Positions 53,595-64,000 of a stretch of DNA of 64,000 nucleotides are shown here, one piece after another; position 1 is the stretch's first letter, and every line of letters begins with the position of its first letter. The stretch spans positions 372,001-436,000 of the forward strand of contig JANUWF010003366.1 of NCBI GenBank assembly GCA_026120185.1, in the 5' to 3' direction. A program made the translations under genes and the position numbers. Below the pieces are notes generated by a model. That model saw nothing but the letters and a program-made list of their open reading frames with translations. It searched no databases and had not been told where the DNA came from. Source of the DNA: Voacanga thouarsii. Lineage: Eukaryota > Streptophyta > Magnoliopsida > Gentianales > Apocynaceae.

Positions 53595-55149
53595 TTAAGC
53601 TTTTAGCATGATTATCTTAATTAAGTTTGAATTTTTGTTTTCTTGCATCCCATGAAAATAGGAATGATTGTCTTAGGGGAGACATGAAGAGAATGTCATA
53701 ATCTTATCCTCATGTCCTAAAAGAATTCTAGAACAATTCTTGTCCAACTTATTACCTCTAGCTTTGTCCTAGTGTTTTCATAATTTAAATAAACTAAAAT
53801 CCATTAAATCTTTTTCTTTGAATTTTAAAAAAAATTTATGTGATAAATTCTTTCCCTTGAATTTAGAAAATCAGCTTTGGGGAAGGGAAGTTGACCGAAA
53901 ATTAGGAGGAGAAATAGGAAGGTTCCAAGAGAAAATCAATCACCACGGAAAGACCTTCAAATCCATCTTCAAGATGTTCATGTTTTAGTGGTAGGGAAAT
54001 CTGGAAATTTTCCAGATTTGTTGCAGCCCTTTCCTTCAAAATGAAGGACATAAATCCATTCATTTACTGCCAAGAAAATGATCATTTCAAGTGGCTTGGA
54101 AGCTGGAAAAATTGTGCAATTTTCGGACTGCACAAAACAGCACTAAACCAGAAATTTTTCTGGGCAATTCGCAGCTTTTCCACAAGGAAATGAAGCTCTT
54201 TTTAGTTCATTTTCAAGCCAGCAAACTTCTCTGCATTTGTCCAAAAACGAGGCTGAAAAACCACTATTGGAAAACCCTCAAACAACCCTGAAGAACCACT
54301 GAAAAATCGAGCCAAGAAGGTGCGAAAATCCTGCACCAAAAATCTGCAATTTCGGAAAAGCCATGAACACTTGAACAGAATTTTTTTTCCGGCCATGTTC
54401 CTTTCTAGCCTAGGACCGAGAGCCACCTTCAATCTCTGTAGAATTGAGCCTTATTCAGCCATATACTGAACACCATTAAACCCACACTTACCTTGAAGCT
54501 TAAGGACTCCATAGCTGCTCCACAAAACACTCCTAAGATCACTCCATTCAAACACCATTTGAACTTCAAAAAAAAAAAATAAATAATTCCAGCATTTCAC
54601 TCCCATAAAATCACTCGTGCATTAAGCTGAAACAACCAGAATTTTCTCTGCCTTTATGGACTGAATTTCAGCCAGCTTGAGCAACATTTAGCTTTCAATC
54701 ATTTCAGCAAAACAGTCTTGTTCTAGCCGACACCATTAAAGACCATAGAGACCACTCTTGATCAAACACCATTGCTAACCACCTACCTTAAACGTCTCCA
54801 CTATTTTATCCATTTAAAATTCAAATAAAATCTGATCACCCTTACTCTTCCTTGCTGAAAACCAAAACCCTCAATCATACTCTACCATTCGGCCAGCCCT
54901 CTACCAAATTCCAGCAGCACTTCTTCTAATTTCTCTCCATTTTCACCTACAAATACCAAGAACACACACTAAACTTCTTTAAGCCTAAACCAACTCCAAA
55001 CCCCTCCAATCACTCTCAAAAACTCCAGATCATCTCTACTTAATCCCTAGACTTCATTTCTGCCATTTATAACACGAAATCTCGCAATCAAGAATTTTCA
55101 ACCGGATCAAAAATCAGCTTTTCTTGAGGACCTCAAGAACATCAACAAG

Positions 55150-55151
55150 GT
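55150..55151 (+). promoter_or_regulatory. Conserved splice donor in LTR copy D
   Basis: AACAAG|GTGAGT, a strong consensus 5' splice site. Confidence 0.45.
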
Positions 55152-55206
55152 GAGTCATGAACAACCTTCTTGTTCATCTTCTTCCATTCGAATATATCAT
55201 TCTAAC

Positions 55207-55208
<2 letters not shown>

Positions 55209-55246
<38 letters not shown>
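55209..55246. repeat. (CT)n microsatellite in LTR copy D
   Basis: About 19 CT units, against about 13 in the sister LTR at 59990-60018. Confidence 0.95.
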
Positions 55247-55249
<3 letters not shown>

Positions 55250-56911
55250 AACCGAAATGGTTGAACCACCATCAACCATGGATGTTGTTTCGTTGGACCA
55301 TTCAAGTCATTCCATTGCGCGTGGACCTTTTTTATCTTCATCAAAGGACTCGACAATCAAGTATTCATCCCTAAATTTCTCTTATTAAATTCTGAAATTA
55401 TGTCTCCTACTTGATGATAGAGAAATGGATTATGATTGGGAGATTGAGTATATGCATGTGGATTAGGGGAATGAAGTTTTGGCATGATGATGGTTTTATT
55501 TGACTAGGATATATGTGTTTTCCCTTTAGAACCAATGTATGTTCTTCATGCTTAATGAACTTTTTGGATGTTTGAAGCATGATTAGATATTATGACACCA
55601 AAGATGATTAGGCTTTTATGGTCTTATTTTCCATGGAAACCATGATTGTTGATTATGCTTAGTAGGATTTTAGCCATGTGATAGTATGAGATAGTGCAAG
55701 TGTTTGTTCATGAATATATTAATTTCTTCTTTGATGATGGAGAATGAGATCATGAATTTTTGCTAGCAATAGGAAGACCATGATGTGAGATTATTTTCTT
55801 GTCAATTCTAGGTTATATTCATCAACAAATTTTATTACATAAGTTTAAAAAAAAAATTACTACTATATTTTTTCTTCAAAAATTCGAAACACTAGGGGAT
55901 TTGGATTAGAATATTAAATCAAACTATTAATATTTTTTTTTACTAAAAAATTTGAAATAATTTATTAATAAATTTTAATTATTATTAATTATTTGTTATC
56001 TCTTCGAAATTAATTAAAAATTATTATTTAATTAATTTATTATAAACCTACTTTTAAATTTCTTAATATTAAATAGTATTAGGACTTAATAATATTTAAA
56101 ATTCAAACCGTGGTTTATTTACTAATAATAACACTCAAGAATTATTATTTGAGTCTGTAATTTATTAACAATTATTTTAGAACCCCTAGTTATTTCAATC
56201 TATCAAACTAGACTTAATTTGTAAAATTCTTCAGCATCTAGCCTTAAAGCTTAGGACATTAAGATCATGGTTAGTCGTGGATGTATCTAGTTAAGCTAGG
56301 AATTATTTATGTAATATAGGTATAGCTTGAATGTGACCCTATGTTTTGTGTTTACCCCAGGCAGGGGTTAGGTCAGCCTTGGAAGACCTTTGTGTAGAGC
56401 AAGCAAAGAAGCAGATAAGCTCCTGCAAGAAGTTTTGTGAAGACCAAAAGTTACTGTGCCAAGCAAATGCAATGTATATGGACAATTATTTGTAAATGCA
56501 ATTAAGGACTGTTTTTTTTCCTTTTTATTTCAGTCAAGCAAATCATTTGAGAATGGAACAAGCAGTTTTACACAAATCTAAACTTTTTCTAAAACCCAAC
56601 TTGACTAGACTTTTGGAAACCCTTGATTGCTATTTCCAAATAAAGCAAAGTTTGATCAATTTTCTCCCAAGTGGAGCAATCAACGTTGAGTACTCAATAA
56701 GGGTAGACCACCAGGACTAGTCTTTAAAGGGTTAGGATAAGTCTCTCAGTAGGTGGCCACCTCTGAGGGGTGAGTCCTTCCTGGATAGGACGCCAGTCCG
56801 GTAGGTCATGCCGGTCCGAGCTAGCAACTTTCAGTCATGTGGACTGTGTATTTCTGGAGTGGACAACCGGTAAGTTTGGGTGTAGGGATGGAGGAGTATC
56901 TCACCCGGTAG

Positions 56912-56929
56912 AAGAGCAGAGTAATGCGA
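56912..56929 (+). other. Filler DNA at deletion junction
   Basis: AGCAGAGTAATGCGA (56915-56929) repeats 56979-56993, 64 bases downstream. The downstream copy aligns with element 1 integrase-linker sequence; the upstream copy does not belong to the LTR. It looks like templated filler at a repaired break. Confidence 0.7.
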
Positions 56930-58050
56930 GAAGAGGGGATTGTTGACACCAGATGTAAGGCAGGAAATTGTTGAAGCCAGCAGAGTAATGCGAAATTTCA
57001 GCTTTTCAAGGATAAGGAGCTTAAACGGCAAGGCAGTGTGTTCCGACAGGACGGAGGGGGAGTATTGTACTTCCGAGATCGCTTGTGTGTCCTCGAGGAG
57101 CACCAGTTGAGGGACAGAATTTTAGAAAAAGCGCATAAGAGCAAGTACGCCATTCATCCGGGAGAGGTCAAGATGTATCAAGATCTGAAAAAGTCTTATT
57201 GGTGGCCTGGGATGAAGCGGAATGTGGTTAAATATGTCTCAACGTGTCTAACCTGTCAGAAAGTCAAAGCGGAGCATAAGAAGGTGGCAGAATTATTACA
57301 ACCGTTGCCAGTACCAGAATGGAAATGCGAAGAAGTGTCCATAGAATTCATCACCGGACTCCCTATGGCAATGAGCCAAAAGGACACCATATGGGTAGTA
57401 GTGGATCGATTGACCAAGTCGGCGTATTTCATACCCGTGAATGTGAAGGATTCAATGGAAAAGTTGGCTCAGACCTATGTGTGGGAGATAGTCAGATTGC
57501 ACGGAGTACCTTTGAGTATTGTGTCCGACCGTGATCCGAGATTTACATCCCGATTTTGGGGCAAGTTTCAAGAATCGATGGGTTCTAGTCTGAAGTTCAG
57601 TACGTCGGCGCATTCGCAGACCGATAGACACTAAAAAAGTGTTATTCAGATATTGGAGGATATGCTGAGAGCCTGTGTATTGGATTTCGGGGATAAGTGG
57701 ATTGAAAGTGTGCCGTATACCGAGTGCTCATACAATAACAGTTATCAAGCTTCGATTGGAATGGCTCCGTATGAAGCCCTATATGGACGTAAGTGTCAAG
57801 TACCGCTATAGTGGAGTTGGTCAGAGGATAGTCACATAAGCAAGTCGGGAGAAGTCTATGTTCAAGAAATGTTGGATAAAGTCAAGTTAATTAGAGAAAG
57901 GTTGAGAGCAGCCCAGAGCAGACAAAAGAGTTACGCAGACAATAGGCGATGGGAGTTGGAATTTCGGGTGGGAGACAGAAGAATGGGTAAAGTGAAAGTA
58001 TCCCGATTTGAGGTAATGATGCGTCTGAATTTCGGGACGAAATTCTCCTA
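56930..58050 (+). pseudogene. Tekay-like integrase with partial C-terminus (element D-E internal remnant)
   Basis: The plus strand reads the RNase H-integrase linker, then from 57038 the zinc block 'AHKSKYAIHPGEVKMYQDLKKSYWWPGMKRNVVKYVSTCLTCQ' (His pair and Cys pair), 'DTIWVVVDRLTKSAYF' with the first catalytic Asp (about 57385-57430), 'SIVSDRDPRFTSRFWGKF' with the second (57515-57570), then 'QTDRH' and a stop at 57632. The expected S-E-R motif is stop-Lys-Ser, so the catalytic Glu is lost. Beyond it, 'VIQILEDMLRAC' and 'QSRQKSYADNRRWELEFRVGD' continue to about 57980. Most of the GPY/F module and the chromodomain are deleted; a polypurine tract and the LTR follow. Confidence 0.9.
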
Positions 58051-58062
58051 AGGAGGGGAGGA
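58050..58062 (+). other. Polypurine tract before LTR copy E
   Basis: AAGGAGGGGAGGA directly before TGTGAAACCCC. It shows that the LTR at 58063 is the 3' LTR of the left unit. Confidence 0.85.
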
Positions 58063-58307
58063 TGTGAAACCCCACCTAAAACCAACCCTAGAGTAAGGGT
58101 CTCGGGAATGCATATCATATTATTTTGTATGAATATATGTGTTTTTGAATGATTTTATGTGCTTTAGAATCATGGATTATAGGTTTAAATGCTTAGTTAT
58201 ACTTATTGAGTAGGAGGGGTAAAATGGTAATTTTGCTCGAGGTCAGAATAGGAAGATAACTTGAGGAGTGGATAAGAAAATATGTGGGTGAGAAAATAAG
58301 AACAAGA

Positions 58308-58375
58308 GTTGTTGTGGTTTAGTGGTTAGAGCTTTGGAATTAATCTCTAAGGTCATGAGTTCAAATCCCATCATT
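58308..58375 (+). other. tRNA-like segment in LTR copy E
   Basis: Same sequence as copy D at 53528-53594, about 246 bases from the LTR start. Confidence 0.6.
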
Positions 58376-59928
58376 TAAGCTTTTAGCATGATTATCTTAA
58401 TTAACTTTGAATTTTTTGTTTTCTTGCATCCCATGAAAATAGGAATGATTGTCTTAGGGGAGACATGAAGAGAATGTCCTAATCTTATCCTCATTTCCTA
58501 AAAGAATTCTAGAAAACTCTTGTCCAACTTATTACCTCTAGCTTTGTCCTAACATTTTCATAATTTAAATAAACTAAAATCCATTAAATCTTTTTATTTG
58601 AATTCCAAAAAAATTTATGTGATAAATTCTTTCCCTTGAATTTAGAAAATCAGCTTTGTGGAAGGGAGGTTGACCGAAAATTAGGAGGAGAAATAGGAAG
58701 GTTCCAAGAGAAAATCAATCACCATGGAAAGACCTTCAAATCCATCTTCAAGATGTTCATGTTTTAGTGGTAGGGAAATCTGGAAATTTTCCAGATTTGT
58801 TGCAGCCCTTTCCTTCGAAAATGCAGGCCATAAATCCATTCATTTGCTTCCAAGAAAATGATCATTTCAAGTGGCTTGGAAGCGGGAAAAATTGTGCAAT
58901 TTTCGGATTGCACAAAACAGCACTAAACCAGAAATTTTTCTAGGCAATTCGCAGCTTTTCCTCTGGGAAATGAAGCTCTTTTTAGTTCATTTTCAAGCCA
59001 GCAAACTTCTCTGCATTTGTCCAGAAATGAGGCTGAAAAACCACCATTGGAAAACCCTCAAACAACCCTGACGAACCACTGAAAAATCGAGCCAAGAAGG
59101 TGCGAAAATCCTGCACCAAAAATCTGCAATTTCGGAAAAGCCATGAACACTTGAACAGAATTTTTTTTCCAGCCATGTTCCTTTCTAGCCTAGGACCGAA
59201 AGCCACCTTCAATCTCTGTAAAATTGAGCCTTATTCAGCCATATACTGAACACCATTAAACCCGCACTTACCTTGAAGCTTAAGGACTCCATAGCTGCTC
59301 CACAAAACACTCCTAAGATCACTCCATTCAAACACCATTTGAACTTCAAAAAAAAAAAAAAAATTCCAGCATTTCACTCCAATAAATCACTCTTGCATTA
59401 AGCTGAAACAACCAGATTTTTCTCTGCCTTTATCGACTGAATTTCGTCCAGCTTGAGCAACATTTAGCCTTCAATCATTTCAGCAAAATTGTTCTAGCCG
59501 ACACCATTAAAGACCATAGAGACCACTCTTGATCAAACACTATTGCTAACCACCTACCTTAAACATCTCCACTACTTTCTCCATTTAAAATTCAAATAAA
59601 ATATGATCACCCTTACTCTTCCTTGCTGAAAACCAAAACCCTCAATCATATTCTACCATTCGGCCAGCCCTCTACCAAATTCCGCAGCACTTCTTCTAAT
59701 TTCTCTCCATTTTCACCAACAAACACCATGAACACCAAGAACACACACTAAACTTCTTTAAGCCTAAACCAACTCCAAACCCCTCCAATCACTCTCAAAA
59801 ACTCCAGATCATCTCTACTTAATCCCAAGACTTCATTTCTGCCATTTATAACACGAAATCTCGCAATCAAGAATTTTCAACCGGATCAAAAATCAGCTTT
59901 TCTTGAGGACCTCAAGAACATCAACAAG

Positions 59929-59930
59929 GT
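59929..59930 (+). promoter_or_regulatory. Conserved splice donor in LTR copy E
   Basis: AACAAG|GTGAGT. Pairs in a model with the acceptor-like sites at 61305 (inside the LTR) or 61932 (before the accessory ORF), giving introns of about 1.4 or 2.0 kb. Confidence 0.45.
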
Positions 59931-59985
59931 GAGTCATGAACAACCTTCTTGTTCATCTTCTTCCATTCGAAAATATCATTCTAAC

Positions 59986-59989
<4 letters not shown>

Positions 59990-60018
<29 letters not shown>
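59990..60018. repeat. (CT)n microsatellite in LTR copy E
   Basis: About 13-14 CT units just after the donor site. Confidence 0.95.
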
Positions 60019-60021
<3 letters not shown>

Positions 60022-61838
60022 ACCGAAATGGTTGAACCACCATCAACCATGGATGTTGTTTCGTTGGACCATTCAAGTCATTCCATTGCGCGTGGACCTT
60101 TTTTTATCTTCATCAAAGGACTCGACAATCAAGTATTCATCCCTAAATTTCTCTTATTAAATTTTGAAGTTATGTCTCCTAGTTGATGATAGAGAAATGG
60201 ATTTTGATTGGGAGATTGAGTATATGCATGTGGATTAGGGGAATGAAGTTATGGCATGATGATGGTTGTATTTGACTAGGATATATGTGTTTTCCCTTTT
60301 GAACCAATGTATGTTCATCATGCTTAATGAACTTTTTGGATGTTTGAAGCATGATTAGATATTATGACACCGAAGGTGATTAGGCTTTTATGGTCTTATT
60401 TTCCATGGAAACCATGATTGTTGATTATGCTTAGTAGGATTTTGGCCATGTGATAGTATGAGATAGTGCAAGTGTTTTTTCATGAATAGATTAATTTCTT
60501 GTTTGATGATGGAGAATGAGATCATGAATTTTTGCTAGCAATAGGAAGACCATGATGTGAGATTATTTTCTTGTCAATTCTAGGTTATATTCATCAACAA
60601 ATTTTATTACATAAGTTAAAAAAAAATTACTACTATATTTTTTCTTCAAAAATTCGAAACACTAGGGGATTTGGATTAGACTATTAAATCAAACTATTAA
60701 TATTTTTTTTTACTAAACGAAAATTTGAAATAATTTATTAATAAATTATAATTATTATTAATTATTTATTATCTCTTCGAAATTAATTAAGAATTATTAT
60801 TTATTTAATTTATTATAAAGCTACTTTTAAATTTCTTAATATTAAATAGTATTAGGACTTAATAATATTTATAATTCAAACCTTGGTTTATTTACTAATA
60901 ATAAAACTCAAGAATTATTATTTGAGTCTATAATTTATTAACAATTATTTTAGAACCCCTAGTTATTTGAATCTATCAAACTTGACTTAATTTGTAAAAT
61001 TCTTCAGCATCTAACCTTAAAGCTTAGGACATTAAGATCATGGTTAGTCGTGGATGTATCTAGTTAAGCTAAGAATTATTTATGTATGACAGGTATAGCT
61101 TGAATGTGACCCTATGTTTTGTGTTTACCCCAGGCAGGGGTTAGGTCAGCCTTGGAAACTTTTGTGTGGAGGAAGCAAAGAAGCATGTAAGCTCCTGCAT
61201 GGAGTTTTGTGAAGACCAAAAGTTACTGTGGCAAGCAAATGCAATGTATATGGACAATTATTTGTAAATGCTATTAAGGACTGTTTTTTTTCCTTTTTAT
61301 TTCAGTCAAGCAAACCATTTGAGAATGGAACAAGCAGTTTTACACAAATCTAAACTTTTTCTAAAACCCAACTTGACTAGACTTTTGGAAACCCTTAATT
61401 GCTATTTCCAAATAAAGCAAAGGTTGATCAATTTTCTCCCAAGTGGAACAATCAACGTTGAGTACTCAATAAAGGTAGACCACCAGGACTATTCTTTCAA
61501 GGGTTAGGGTAAGTCTCTCAGTAGGTGGCCACCTCTGAGGGGTGAGTCCTTCATGGATAGGACGCCAGTCCGGTAGGTCATGCCGGTCCGAGCTAGCAAG
61601 TTTCAGTCATGTGGACTGTGTATTTTCGGAGTGGACAACGGGTATGTTTGGTTGTAGAGATGGAGGAGTATCTCACCCGGTAGGCCATACACCTACCTTT
61701 TGTTAGCATTGCACAAATTTAGTTTTAAAATCTTCAGTTTTATTTTATTTTCATGTAACCTAGTTATAAAGACCCCTTATCCTTTGGACAGGGCTACATC
61801 CCCGGCCTTGTTGGGCCTAGTTAGTGGGGTGTTACAAG

Positions 61839-61850
61839 TGGTATTAGAGA
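61839..61850 (+). other. Primer-binding site, initiator Met-tRNA type (element E)
   Basis: TGGTATTAGAGA two bases after the LTR end; one transition from the plant initiator Met-tRNA complement. Confidence 0.85.
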
Positions 61851-61914
61851 CTGGTTTAGGCAAGTATTGATAGTATATGTCTTGTTTTATTAAGTTCAAA
61901 TCTTTTGTCTGACC

Positions 61915-61932
61915 TTCTTGTTTGTGCTGTAG
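61915..61932 (+). promoter_or_regulatory. Splice-acceptor-like site before accessory ORF
   Basis: CTTCTTGTTTGTGCTGTAG|G lies directly before the ATG at 61934. Element 1 has TTTATACTGTAG|G at the same place on the minus strand (42777 onward). Confidence 0.45.
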
Positions 61933-61933
61933 G

Positions 61934-62422
61934 ATGGTTAGAATGATTAGAACAGCAAGGAAAGGACAGCAATAGCACCCTCCCATTCCTATCTACCCGG
62001 AGGACCTGCCTGTGCCTCAACCAGTACCTCAGCCAGCACCTCAGCCTGCATCACAGCCAATCATTGCCCTGGATGATAGTAGTGACGATGAGGTCCAAAT
62101 CATTGAGCCACGCCCCATACCCGGGATCGACCTGGTTACTGATAGTGAAGATGAGGAGATAGACATGGAATATGTTCCCCTTCCTCCTAGTCCCATTGTT
62201 GATTTAACTACTGACAGTGATGACCCAGGGGAGATAGATTATGAATCTCCACCTAGACCTTCCTTTGTAACCCCACCCAATCAGTTTAAGACCGGGGAAA
62301 GTTCTAGGAGAGCTAGGAAGGAGCCAATAGATGGGTTTGCCAGTGGGGCTGGGCTAGACTTTACTAGGAATTCTGGGGGATGGATATATGATGCCGACAT
62401 TGAAGACTCTGATGAGGATTAG
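61934..62422 (+). pseudogene. Accessory acidic protein with three SUMO-interacting-like motifs (one stop)
   Basis: Homologue of 42311-42775, 163 codons including the terminal stop. A TAG at codon 14 (61973-61975) replaces the Trp codon of the other copy, so it is one transition from open. The repeats read IIAL + DDSSDDE, GIDL + VTDSEDE and IVDL + TTDSDD with the same spacing; the third is the closest match to the known I-V-D-L-T type. The conserved tail has SRRARKEP, GFASGAG, a Trp and an acidic end (DSDED). Comparing the two copies, the hydrophobic/acidic repeats and the tail are kept while linkers vary. Function unknown; SUMO binding is inference. Confidence 0.7.
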
Positions 62423-62692
62423 GAAGGCTAAGTTATGCTTTATTTGAAACGTTTTATTTGCTATTTTCAAGAAACTCCTAGGCTAGGAGTCTATTCACCT
62501 TTACTGCTTTATTTTAAAATTTATGCAAATAAGAGTACCTAGAGTACTCCAAGTTTTGAGAAAATTTATATGTCACTCTTTATACAAAATTGCATCTAAT
62601 TTCCTTCCGCTTAACGTTGAATGTGAATGCATGCTCAATTTGGATATTTTTAACTTTGACGCATAAACTCATTATCTGGGGAATGGTTTAGA
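62423..62692. other. Spacer between accessory ORF and gag, element E
   Basis: AT-rich, no gene seen; matches 42051-42310 in position and length. Confidence 0.6.
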
Positions 62693-63779
62693 ATGGCACC
62701 CAGACGTCACACAGCCACATCCAGCAGAAGGGTTCCTGAGGTAGAGCCCGTGACATCGGAGATGGAAACAACTCAAAGGACATCACCAAATCATGGGGAT
62801 GAGAACGAAATGGGGCCGAAAATGGGATCGAAAGAACCGGTTAGTGCGACTATGACACAGGCATTCCATGAAATGACCGAGATTCTGCAAAACTTGACTG
62901 AGTGGAGGAATCCGAAAGGGGAAGATGGAGCATTGGAGCGGTTTCTGAAATTTCAACCGCCTATCTTCTTGGGAGAGGCTGAACACGACCAAAAAGCAGA
63001 ACAATGGGTGGAACAAATGAAGGACATCTTTGCCACGCTCCAGTATACTGAAAGGCATATGGTGATGTTTGCCGCATTCCGACTAAGGGGTCCAGCTCGG
63101 GCATGGTGGCAAAGGGTTTAGGATGATTGGGAGATGATTGACCAAGACTGGACGTGGGCTAATTTCATGGAAGCATTCCGGGCAAAATATATCCCTCAGT
63201 GGATAGTCGAGAAGCGGGAAGACGAGTTTCAGAATTTGAAGCAAGGAAATTTGACGGTAGCTCAGTACGCAGCGCGGTTCACGCAGCTGTCAAAGTATTG
63301 CAAGAGGCTGGTGGATACTGAACAGAACCGAACGAGGCAATTTGTTAAGGGATTAAGGCAAGAGCTAAGAAGGGCATTAGCACCCTCTACCCCGATGACT
63401 TATTCAGGGGCTGTGGACGCAGCCACCCGTACTGAGAACGAAGACCGCCGCCAAGACCTTTCCAGAGGCAGCAACCTAACAAGCGTCCTGCCAACCAGCA
63501 ATGGCAGAATCGGCGAAAGCAAGCTCGAACAACGCCATTTGGTCCAGTGCAGAATCTTCCTTTATGCCGGCACTGTGGAAAAAGGGGCCATATTGAGAAG
63601 AATTGTTGGTCGAAAGGAGGAGAGCGGAAGTGCTACCACTGCGGAGATCCGAGCCATCTACGGAGCGCCTGCCCTAAGCTTCTCCGGATTGGACCGGGGA
63701 ACCCAGCTCAGAACCTGGGGCCGAATCGAGCCAATACCTCGGGAGCTTCCGGGAGTGGAACGCAGAAGCCGCAAGTGAG
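62693..63779 (+). pseudogene. gag: Tekay-like gag with two zinc knuckles (one stop, frameshifts)
   Basis: The frame opens at the ATG 62693 (MAPRRHTATSS). Capsid landmarks: 'NPKGEDGALERFLKFQPPIFLG' -like block (about 62910-62975), 'AEQWVEQMKDIF', 'AFRLRGPARAWWQRV' (about 63074-63118), a TAG at 63119, then in the same frame 'FMEAFRAKYIPQWIVEKREDEF' (63163-63230), 'TVAQYAARFTQLSKYC' and 'RQFVKGLRQELRRAL'. Near 63465 a frameshift moves the reading, and two knuckles follow in another frame: CRHCGKRGHIEKNC (about 63562-63603) and CYHCGDPSHLRSAC (about 63631-63672). It builds the particle and binds element RNA. The stop and shift mean no full Gag. Confidence 0.9.
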
Positions 63780-63785
63780 GTTGGA

Positions 63786-64000
63786 GCAGATGCAACGGTA
63801 GTGGAAAGTACGCTTGCTATCCAGGGTCGTTCTGTTAATGCATTGATAGACCCTGGATCTACCCATTCCTATTTAAATAAGAATTGTGCATATCAATTGG
63901 GTTGGGATGGGGTAGAACTACCTTTTACCTTGCTAGTAAGTACACCTTTGGGGAAAATGGTGCAAGCAGATCAGTATGTACAGAATTGTAAAATTGAAGT
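63786..64000 (+). pseudogene. Tekay-like aspartic protease start, cut by window end
   Basis: Frame read from about 63774: 'VVESTLAIQGRSVNALIDPGSTHSYLN' -like core (63795-63880), then 'LGWDGVELPFTLLVSTPLGKMVQADQYV', matching 40626-40979 of element 1. It is in a different frame from the knuckles upstream, so at least one more shift separates them. Runs off at 64000. Confidence 0.85.

Larger units (their letters stand above)
53282..56911 (+). mobile_element. Tekay-like LTR (copy D), 3' end deleted
   Basis: Starts TGTGAAACCCCACC. Highly similar to 58063-61836 over its length but stops after CACCCGGTAG, about 150 bases short. It contains the tRNA-like segment (53528-53594), donor CAAG|GTGAGT (55150), a CT microsatellite (55209-55246), acceptor-like TTTTTATTTCAG (AG at 56532-56533) and the TTGAGTACTCAA palindrome (56686-56697). 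Joined at 56912 to filler and an integrase remnant. No gene inside. Confidence 0.9.
58063..61836 (+). mobile_element. Tekay-like LTR (copy E), shared by two internal regions
   Basis: 3774 bp, from TGTGAAACCCC to GGTGTTACA. Preceded by a polypurine tract and followed by a PBS, so it acts as 3' LTR of the left unit and 5' LTR of the right unit. It contains the tRNA-like segment (58308-58375), donor CAAG|GTGAGT (59929), a CT microsatellite (59990-60018), acceptor-like TTTTTATTTCAG (AG at 61304-61305) and the palindrome (61458-61469). No gene inside. Confidence 0.95.

Noticed and set aside
63470..63778. Open frame after the gag core read as a protein tail
   Set aside because: This is the wrong frame after a frameshift near 63465; the zinc knuckles lie in another frame.
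1..64000. CRISPR arrays, rRNA genes, intact host genes
   Set aside because: No regular spacer arrays, no rRNA-like sequence and no intron-exon gene that I could recognise.

Overview
This window looks like repeat-dense, gene-poor nuclear DNA of a flowering plant, probably a eudicot. It is AT-rich. Nearly every recognisable protein belongs to an LTR retrotransposon family of plants (Ty3/gypsy Athila-like, Ty3/gypsy chromodomain Tekay/Del-like, Ty1/copia), with one small CACTA transposase remnant. The primer-binding sites match plant initiator-Met tRNA and Asp tRNA. No intact host gene was found. The species cannot be named from the sequence.

Layout. 1-4115: a Tekay-like LTR on the minus strand, cut by the window edge. 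4116-7147: remnant of an Athila-like element (minus strand) with its 5' LTR. 7148-13443: a second Athila-like element, head to head with the first, carrying gag and a plant-transposon-domain (PTPD-like) ORF but no pol. 13444-16412: 3' half of a Copia element (RT, RNase H, LTR). 16413-47651: a third Athila-like element (minus strand; integrase, RT/RNase H, protease, gag end, PBS, 5' LTR). Its 5' LTR was hit twice: by a Tekay-like solo LTR (20946-25210, TSD TAGGA) and by a full Tekay-like element (25237-47151, minus strand). That Tekay element was in turn hit by a Copia element in its 3' LTR (29077-35092, TSD GGGCA) and by a Copia solo LTR inside its chromodomain (35647-37548). 47652-50280: AT-rich DNA with no recognised gene. 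50281-50780: CACTA transposase N-terminus remnant. 51020-52072: Copia gag/protease remnant. 52073-53281: broken Tekay-like LTR. 53282-64000: a tandem LTR - integrase remnant - LTR - PBS - accessory ORF - gag - protease array, running off the window.

Most interesting signals. (1) The Tekay-like family carries a small acidic ORF between PBS and gag with three regularly spaced motifs that look like SUMO-interacting motifs; in one copy this ORF is intact while gag and pol are broken. (2) Every Tekay-like LTR whose 5' end is present has, about 245 bp in, a tRNA-like segment with A-box and B-box sequences. (3) The Tekay-like LTRs share a splice donor, and a splice-acceptor-like site sits directly before the accessory ORF. 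(4) GC-rich hairpin modules with a constant layout but differing arm sequences recur in Athila LTRs, an Athila coding region and a Copia leader. (5) The Copia leader has three copies of one small hairpin. All functional readings of these signals are inference.

Most coding regions are dead. Many of the stops fit C-to-T or G-to-A transitions, as expected for methylated, silenced repeats. Clade names (Athila, Tekay/Del) rest on motif recognition by eye, not on a tree.
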